DNA of 64,000 nt from positions 28,827,928 to 28,891,927 of the forward strand of contig JASWHV010000001.1 of NCBI GenBank assembly GCA_030760725.1, written 5' to 3'. Source of the stretch: Neostapfia colusana (Eukaryota > Streptophyta > Magnoliopsida > Poales > Poaceae). Shown here one piece after another: positions 58,084 to 64,000 of this stretch. The notes below the pieces were generated by a model, which saw only the letters and a list, made by a program, of their open reading frames with translations, did no database searches and was not told the DNA's origin. How positions within the stretch are numbered: position 1 is the first letter of the stretch; the number at the start of each line of letters is the position of its first letter. Made by a program: the position numbers and the translations under genes.

Positions 58084-58676
58084 ATGGCGCCCTCCAAGCT
58101 CGTCGCCATGTCCTTCTTCGCCTTCGCCGTGGCGGCGGCCATCCTGCATCCGTCCGAGGCGAGGCCCCAACTGCTCAAGCCTGATTGCGCGGACCAAGCT
58201 GGACAAACACCGCGCCCCGCGCCAGTGTTGCGGGGGAGCACACCCTCGCCGCCACCGCCGGCACAGCCGACGGATTGCCTAATGCCATTGTTGGGCATGA
58301 TGCCGTGCATGGATTACCTCACCGTGCTGACGCCTGCCAGCACATGCTGCGACGGCTTGAAATCGGTCATCAGGAACGCTCCCGTCTGCCTCTGCCACTA
58401 CATGGAACGCCGACATGAACGGCTTCATGCCCAACCCCATTGATCAGTTCCGCATGATGATCCTTCCGCTCCTTTGCGGCATCATGCTTCCTCTGCAAAC
58501 CATCTTCTCGTGCAACAGTAAGTTACTGATTTTCAATGTATACAGAACTGATTAATATTACTTACGTAGATTATGTATGCATAGAGATTGACCTGGAGTT
58601 TGTGTTTCTGACAGCACTAATGGTTCCGCCAATAATGCTCTCTGTCGCTCCGGTTCCACCGACAGCTTCGCCATGA
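58084..58676 (+). pseudogene. Eight-cysteine lipid-transfer-like protein gene, one-base frameshift
   Basis: The ATG at 58084 opens a signal peptide (MAPSKLVAMSFFAFAVAAA, cut probably after SEA at residue 26), then a proline-rich linker. The eight-cysteine motif starts C65, C75, C88C89, C102-L-C104. Right after ...CLCHYM (M107) there is one base too many: a G at 58404/58405. Read as is, the protein ends after 119 residues. In the next frame, sequence typical of the family continues (MNGFMPNPIDQF, ILPLLCGIMLPLQTIFSCN), giving the last two cysteines, then a GTAAGT donor (58518). An acceptor ends at 58614, and a short second exon stops at TGA 58674-58676. Such secreted proteins bind lipids at the cell wall or membrane. 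It may be a true null allele or a sequence error. A possible 3' UTR intron lies at about 58688-58761. Confidence 0.82.
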
Positions 58677-59863
58677 TCTTCTTGTAATTCCTTTGGGACA
58701 CCTTATTTGAACTATTGCAATTTTTTCTATGCCATCTAAAAATCTTTTGTTTTTTTCTCAGATTTATGACCCTAGTAGCAAGAGGATGGATGATGTCGCC
58801 AAGATCTAGTCGCTGATTTCCTAGGGTGTCGTCTTCTTAGTTAGTTCTTCGATGATGGTATTTGGATAATTTATAGTATGGTTTAGGGAGTCACGAGGGG
58901 GAAATATTGTAATAAGCACGAGCATGTAATAAGGTCGTGTAAAATAGCTGTGATCATTACTGGAGATGCTAAGTATATGAAATGGTGAGTTTGATTCCTC
59001 CATCCAACACTTGCTTCTCTTTGTTTTTTAAGGAATCTGTACTTCTTTCATATATTTTAAGTTTATTTCCAATATCAACAAAATAGTAAAGCTAATCCAA
59101 GCCGTGTTCTAGTTGTCATCCAATATCTCTTATTATTATTATTATTTTATATTCAGATGTTTCACTTTCACCGTAGTAAAGACGACGGGTTGTGACGGCG
59201 TCTTCTTAATTAGTTCCTATTTGGAGATTGGTACTAAAAGAACAATCATGTAATATATATTGTTGAGATACAATCATTAATCTCAATATTAGGTGCTAAG
59301 TAATTGTGAATCAGTTATTTTATATATATGTACCTCGATCTGCTACTAATTTCTTTGAATCTAACTTTAAGCGTATGGACGTATGGTCATAATGGCATGT
59401 CATTTTACAATGTTATTTCCTTACCATCGAACCATCTTATCTTAGCGATGCAACTGAGTTTCAAAACATGCATGTATCCATGTCCAACCTTTTCATAAAT
59501 ATAATATCATCAACTCTTTAACTGTTTGCGCCATGATGAAAAGAATCGCCAAGCTTTTAATATATCTTATTGTGACTAATGTACTGCTCTCTACCTAAGA
59601 TTATCAAGCGGGATACAGACCCTATTATATTGTATTTTAATGTTATTTCAGGTACTATATACTAAAAAATTCATAAAACAAAAGAAACGATATAACAAAC
59701 CAGTGATACCATGCATTAAAACTACAATGTTACTACACATAACAAAGCTTCCTTTGTATACACATATGACAGCGCACACGGGCAGCAGTACTCAAGTAGT
59801 TGGCTCTCCAATTAGATTTTTTTTGTCCCAAGAGGGATGCAACCATCCAAACATCTAATGAGT
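58677..59863. other. Intergenic region between lipid-transfer gene and CURT1A gene
   Basis: AT-rich sequence holding the 3' UTR of the left gene and, at its right end, the 3' UTR of the minus-strand CURT1A gene. A short (att)n run lies at about 59129-59147. The two genes are convergent. I see no further gene. Confidence 0.6.
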
Positions 59864-60835
59864 TTATTCTGTCCCGGCGATCTTTTTCTTCAAGCTCTCG
59901 ATGTCTGTAGCTAACTCTTTCCTGCTTTCCTGTAAACAAACATGTTTATGTTCATTGTGAACAAATGTACTCAACCAAATCAAGCAAAACTGCTAAGAAG
60001 CTTCAGCTGATTTGACATGAAACAAATGCACGAGGATGCTATTTGCGCGATGTCTCTAACAAATGCAGCAAAAAATCAATTATTTCAATACATTGAGTGT
60101 AGCAGAACTGTAGAAATAACTGCGGACGCTAATTGCTTAATGACTACCTTGAAGAGGAGGTATCGGTACACGAACCAGCCGGTGTAGCCGAGCCCAACGA
60201 GCTCCAGGAGTTTGGGGAGCTACTCCATCATGCACACGGAAGATGCATCACAGTTGAGATCAAAGTTGAACTAGAACGCCTAGCAACCATGAGTGGGCAC
60301 GTTCATACCAGCGGCACGGAGTTGATGGCGCCGACGACCACGGACGTCAGCCAGAGGGCGACGATGGCGCCGCCGCCGTACAGGAGCACGGTGGGCTTGT
60401 CCTCGATTGCGTCCCACTGTCAGAGGCGCGGCCATGACGTGAATCTATGCACATTGCCTCATGGCCGACCGAGCTAGGCCAAGGTATACGGATTAATCGA
60501 TGTGGGGGTATGGTAGCGGCATCCGGCATACCTTGGCTTTGAGTTCCTCGACGAGCTCGTCGCCGGAGGCCGAGGTGTCCTCGGAGGCGGCTCTCACGCG
60601 GAGCAGCGGGAGCCTCGGCGCATCTGCGGATGTTAATTGACAAGCCACAACCACACGTGAGGTAACGGCGCCGGCGCTTATGGAAAATTCCCCGCCCATA
60701 GCTGCAGGAACTGGATCGGTTACCTTGGACGCGAAGCGGGCAGACGCTGCTGCGCCGCGGGAGGACGGCGGAGCGTGGGACGGCGGGGAGGCGCGCGCCG
60801 CCGAGGAGCGCCGCGGAGTACGCCGTGGCCGCCAT
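59864..60835 (-). CDS. CURT1A: Thylakoid membrane-curvature protein CURT1A, five exons
   Basis: Exons (minus): 60835-60724, 60623-60532, 60416-60309, 60219-60148 and 59929-59864. All four introns are GT-AG, and the total is 450 nt, 149 aa plus TAA. Residues 1 to about 50 are an Ala/Arg/Ser-rich chloroplast transit peptide (MAATAYSAALLGGARLPAVP). The mature part has an acidic amphipathic helix (GDELVEELKAKWDAIEDK), membrane helix 1 (about 77-99, VLLYGGGAIVALWLTSVVVG), membrane helix 2 (about 107-127, LVGLGYTGWFVYRYLLF) and a C-terminal amphipathic helix (ELATDIESLKKKIAG). This is the CAAD/CURT1 architecture. CURT1 proteins oligomerise at grana margins and bend thylakoid membranes. Length and all landmarks are normal, and the gene looks functional. 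The A-type assignment is from recall of the family. Confidence 0.92.
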
Positions 60836-61756
60836 GTCGCCGCCGCCTTGCCCACCCTTATTGCTAGAGGTGACGCTTCGCTCGTGGCCTCTCCTTCGGC
60901 TCTTCCTTCCCCTGGGCTTGTGCTCATTGCCCAACGCCGGAACGGTTATTGTGCACGTAGATCTCACTCGTGCCCTGCTGGCCTCTCGCCCTGAGTGGCG
61001 ACTAGACACGTGGCGGCATGCTTGGCTGTGATTGGCTGTCTCCCTATCCTCAAAATCCGTGGATGGCCTCTGGTTCCCGGCATTAATTTGGCTGGTAATT
61101 ACGGAATGAGAACGGGAGAGGCCCACCTGGGACTCTGTTTCCGGTCAATGTGTCACATGGGCATTGCAGCTTCGATACGGGCTTGCTGAGAACAGTTGAA
61201 GGCTTCGCTGCAGTCGTCATATTTGACGCAGTTGACCCATACCTGATTCTGCTCCATGTGCCAACCTCAGCAGCAAATTTGCCTTAACTACACAAACAGA
61301 AGAATCGGGAAACTTCTGTTTCTGGGTTATGTGCAGCAATTTCTGACGCATTCAATGCATTGTTCTTGAGTAGTAGGAGTAATACCTTAAGCCTTTTCAA
61401 TCAACTAAATCTATCACTTCAACGGGACTCTCCATCTTGCTGAGTGCTGACTCATCAACGGGAATTCTGTCGTTGGATCGGAAATAATGACCGAGGTGCA
61501 CTGAAGCTTCCTCGAGGCTGGGAACGGATTAGCATGAATCAGAAGCTCGGAATTCCCTGCGGTTACAGCTACACTAGACACTACTCAAAGCTGCTAGCGG
61601 CAACAGTACCGGCGATGATCTATCATCTAAGTCCCGTCACATGCAATGCAACAATGCAAGGCAAGGTTTCTCGCCGCAAGCCGCCCCTTGCGATTAGAAA
61701 GAATCCCAGGACAATCGAATCATGTTCGCGATGCCGCAGGTTGTGTACAATGGTCC
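60836..61756. other. Upstream region of CURT1A and intergenic sequence
   Basis: 60836-60960 should be the CURT1A 5' UTR, pyrimidine-rich as read on this strand. Promoter motifs lie at 61007-61049. 61050-61756 shows no supported gene; its right end may be the 3' UTR of the fragment at 61757-61829. Confidence 0.5.
61007..61049 (-). promoter_or_regulatory. G-box, CCAAT box and I-box-like motif upstream of CURT1A
   Basis: On the minus strand: GGATAGG (61042-61049), CCAAT (61031-61035) and CACGTG (61007-61012) lie within 45 bases, about 170-215 bases upstream of the ATG. G-box plus GATA-type elements are usual in light-regulated photosynthesis genes. Function is inferred, not shown. Confidence 0.45.
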
Positions 61757-61829
61757 TCAATCCCTCGGCCGCGCCAGCCACAGCGAGCTGAGCGCCCGGA
61801 GCCGCGAGTAGTCGCTGATGACCAGCGCG
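61757..61829 (-). CDS. Possible 3' coding end of an unidentified gene, cut by the Copia element
   Basis: Immediately left of the Copia LTR, the minus strand reads 23 codons (ending SSLWLARPRD, stop TGA 61757-61759). All but one of the sense codons end in G or C, the extreme GC3 typical of grass genes and unlike the surrounding AT-rich sequence. The upstream part would lie beyond the Copia insertion, outside the window. I do not recognise the protein. The frame is short, so it could be a chance GC-rich stretch. Confidence 0.3.
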
Positions 61830-62243
61830 TGTTGGAATTTGGCCTACATGAGCAACATCTCAGTCCTGGGCTGAATTATTTGGGCCAAATCCATTGGTAT
61901 AAAGCTAAGGTGTGGTGTGGAGAGTTGGCTGGGATGTTTAGTCCCACCTTGCCTACCTAGATGGGTGTTTCCCAATATATATAGTGGCCTTTAGAGTGTT
62001 TTCTTAACATGAGAATAATGAGGGAGATAAGTCTGCTGCTATGGACACACACGCACGCGCGCGCGTTTTGCGATTTTACGCTTGTTTATCGCGTGACTTG
62101 TGACTTGTGACTTGTGACGTTGCGCGTTCGCGTCGTGACGAGTTGTGTTCAACTGAGCCTTTATTTTCTGCCACTTATATAATTTGAAATATCTCATCAC
62201 ACCTAGACTGCCATGTCAACTTGAGGAGTAATTGTGGCATAAC

Positions 62244-62428
62244 TGCAGACACACGTTTAATGTGTATAATGACGCATATATGCAGACACACATTTAATGT
62301 GTGTAATATCGCATAAATGCAGGCACACGTTTAATGTGCGTAATGATGCATAAATGCAGGCACACATTTAATGTGCGTAATGATGCATAAATACCGACAC
62401 ACGTTTAATATTTGTAATGACCATAATT
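62244..62428. repeat. 37-bp tandem array (five units) in the Copia LTR
   Basis: Units start at 62244, 62281, 62318, 62355 and 62392, each exactly 37 bp. Each carries cacac(a/g)tttaatgtg(t/c)g; in unit 2 it is a perfect 17-base palindrome with 8-bp arms (CACACATT t AATGTGTG). The last unit is the most diverged. The array ends about 90 bp upstream of the TATA box, an enhancer-like place. Confidence 0.9.
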
Positions 62429-62515
62429 GCTCCATTAGTTGCACGTTGAAGGATTTCAGTGGGCGGTTTACTGAAATTATGGCAGATCGAATTTGAGAGG
62501 GTTGTCAGCCTCGAG

Positions 62516-62523
62516 TATAAAAG
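62516..62523 (+). promoter_or_regulatory. TATA box of the Copia LTR
   Basis: TATAAAAG in cgagtataaaagagacg, the better of two TATA-like sites in this LTR and the one directly downstream of the tandem array. Confidence 0.7.
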
Positions 62524-62997
62524 AGACGTCCTGGGTACTGGAGAAAATACACAAACTCAACCCTCTCAGAAACTGCTCTGCGCCGCCGATTTTTTGCCTC
62601 CCGTCCCTCCATTCGTCGTGCAACGGATTGAGGGAGAGCGGTGTCTCCGAACCGACGACCGGTGATCTGAAGACCTGGACGGGTGCCGGCGATCAGGTTT
62701 CTGGGAAGTGCGCTCGCACGGCCGCTCGCAGCACTTCCATCGTCCTCAACATCTTCGTCATCTAATCCTCTACTTCCATAGCGGGATTCTTTGTAAGTAA
62801 TTACTCGATCCATGACTGATTCGATATTTTTGATAAGCGGTCTATTCGTATATGTCTTAATTCATTTTCGTCTAATACTAGCACTATTCATGTTGACTGC
62901 TAGTATATTTGTTTTTCGTATTTCTCTGTTCTGGTTTGTCAAATTAATTGCATGCCATGTGAATTTTCCAACAATCCAGAAACCTGATAGAATTAAC

Positions 62998-64000
62998 ATG
63001 GCTGGACTTACTGATGCGCTAAAACCTGAACGATTTGCCGGGGGTGACAATTTTAAGAGATGGCAGACACGGGTCAAGTTCTGGCTCATGTCGATGAAGA
63101 TCTGGTGGGTGATTTCCCCAGTTCTTCCTCTCACTGAGGAGCAGAACCGTGACTATGAACTAGACAATTCAACTTGTCTTGGTTGCTTGTTGTCACTTGT
63201 GTCTGATCAACTCTGTGATATTTACATGAACCATACATCGGCTAAAGAATTATGGGAGGCCCTAGACCGCAAATATGCGGAATCAGATGCTGGACGTGAA
63301 TTATATGTTAATGACCAGTACCACGAATACAAGATGGTCGATGATCGATCTATCGTGGAACAGGCTCATGAGATCCAGCTTCTCGTGGGGGAACTTGCAC
63401 ATTTTGATACTGTCTTGCCTGACAAATTCGTGGTTGGTGGAATTATTTCCAAACTGCCTCCATCTTGGAGAAGTTTTTCCACGAGTCTTAAACACAAGAA
63501 AGAGGTTATGACTGTTGAAAGTCTGATCTCAACTCTTGATGTTGAGGAAAAGGCAAGATCCAAGGATGTGCCTCGTTCTGTTCCGCGAGAAGGAACTCCT
63601 TCTAATGCCAATGTGGTTGAAGGTAAATCGGGTAGTGGCAATAAGAACAACAAGAACTGGAAAGGAAAGGCCAAACAAAACACTAGCTTTAAGAAGAAGA
63701 AGAAAGAAGACCTCACTTGTTTTGTATGCGGCGAACTTGGCCACATAGCCAGGAAATGCCGCAATAGAAAAGGCAAGAAAGGTGGTGGTCAGAAATCTGT
63801 GAATGTCACTATTAGCGAGGTTGGAGAAACGTCTGGATCAGGGTATGTTCCAGAAGTTTTTCTAGCATGTCTTTCTACCGATTGGTGGTTAGACACAGGA
63901 GCTAATGTGCATGTGTGTTCTGACTATAATTTGTTTTCTTCTTATCAGGCTACCGACAATTGCTCCGTGTTGATGGGCAATGGGTCTAGGACTGCTGTAC
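62998..64000 (+). CDS. Copia Gag-Pol, 5' part, open to window end
   Basis: The frame is open for 334 codons from ATG 62998 (MAGLTDALKPERFAGGDNFK) and leaves the window without a stop. Residues about 10-190 are the Copia-type Gag domain (WWVISPVLPLTEEQNRDYEL, LSLVSDQLCDIYMNHTSAKE, LWEALDRKYAESDAG, KLPPSWRSFSTSLKHKK). A lysine-rich stretch precedes the zinc knuckle C241-X2-C244-X4-H249-X4-C254. The aspartic protease motif WWLDTGANVHVC has its catalytic D at 299. No break is visible, unlike the Gypsy copies in this window, so this may be a recent insertion. Integrase, RT and RNase H would follow outside. Confidence 0.92.
   Translation, partial: MAGLTDALKPERFAGGDNFKRWQTRVKFWLMSMKIWWVISPVLPLTEEQNRDYELDNSTCLGCLLSLVSDQLCDIYMNHTSAKELWEALDRKYAESDAGRELYVNDQYHEYKMVDDRSIVEQAHEIQLLVGELAHFDTVLPDKFVVGGIISKLPPSWRSFSTSLKHKKEVMTVESLISTLDVEEKARSKDVPRSVPREGTPSNANVVEGKSGSGNKNNKNWKGKAKQNTSFKKKKKEDLTCFVCGELGHIARKCRNRKGKKGGGQKSVNVTISEVGETSGSGYVPEVFLACLSTDWWLDTGANVHVCSDYNLFSSYQATDNCSVLMGNGSRTAV

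Larger units (their letters stand above)
61830..62973 (+). repeat. 5' LTR of the Copia element (1144 bp)
   Basis: It begins TGTTGGaatttggcc and ends gaattttCCAACA. It holds two TATA-like sites (TATATATA at 61976-61983 and TATAAAAG at 62516-62523), a short gtgactt tandem (about 62093-62118) and a 37-bp five-unit array (62244-62428). The left flanking bases gcgcg (61825-61829) should recur after the 3' LTR. Confidence 0.85.
61830..64000 (+). mobile_element. Ty1/Copia LTR retrotransposon, 5' part
   Basis: The LTR spans 61830-62973 with perfect TGTTGG...CCAACA ends. After 24 bases comes an ATG (62998) opening a Gag-protease frame that is still open at the window end. Gag followed by a CCHC knuckle and a DTGA protease is the Copia order. 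The bases after the LTR (atccagaaacctgatag) do not match the usual initiator-Met primer site, so the primer is unassigned. The rest lies to the right of the window. Confidence 0.9.

Noticed and set aside
60347..61126. 259-residue minus-strand ORF over CURT1A
   Set aside because: Wrong frame of CURT1A exons and introns; the spliced five-exon model explains the sequence better.
1..64000. CRISPR arrays, bacterial operons, rRNA or tRNA genes
   Set aside because: None seen; the only regular arrays are LTR tandem repeats, and the tRNA-like hits are primer-binding sites.

Overview
The window is plant nuclear DNA, most likely from a grass. The signs are deeply nested long-LTR retrotransposons, an En/Spm (CACTA) transposon with TNP2 and Ptta/En/Spm-type genes, a GC3-rich single-copy gene for the thylakoid protein CURT1A with short GT-AG introns, and a small secreted lipid-transfer-like gene. 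I cannot name the species. About 57 kb of the 64 kb on the left is transposon built on transposon; the ordinary genes are confined to the last 7 kb.

Layout. 1-8490: minus-strand Ty3/Gypsy element (E1) whose 3' half lies outside the window. It is inserted in a plus-strand LTR whose 3' part remains at 8491-9644. About 9720-57072: a degenerate minus-strand CACTA element that hosts everything up to 57 kb. Solo LTR S1 (10564-17832, perfect 5-bp target duplication) sits in its second gene and carries a further solo LTR, S2 (11722-15644). A second insertion, a Retand/RIRE2-like plus-strand element D (LTRs 19423-21181 and 49842-51188, decayed gag, no pol), lies in the same CACTA gene. The stretch of CACTA just outside the right D LTR is repeated just inside the left one, a rearrangement scar. 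In the 3' noncoding part of D sits element B (25186-47830, minus, 4.4-kb LTRs, pol reduced to fragments). In B's right LTR sits element A (35818-46578, minus), the youngest: its 3.46-kb LTRs are almost identical, and it still has a PBS, a polypurine tract, a long open chimeric ORF and an extra ORF upstream of gag.

Right flank. 58084-58676 is a two-exon eight-cysteine lipid-transfer-like gene with a one-base frameshift. 59864-60835 (minus) is an apparently intact five-exon CURT1A gene, with G-box and CCAAT motifs upstream. 61757-61829 looks like the last coding bases of an unidentified gene, cut by a Ty1/Copia element that begins at 61830. The Copia gag-pol frame is open from 62998 to the window end, and its LTR carries a 37-bp palindromic tandem array upstream of a TATA box.

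No element visible here has a complete set of protein functions within the window. Element A keeps RNase H, integrase and chromodomain but has lost most of gag, protease and the reverse transcriptase catalytic core, so it would need a partner element to move. All structural statements come from reading the sequence by eye; lineage names come from known family features and were not searched.
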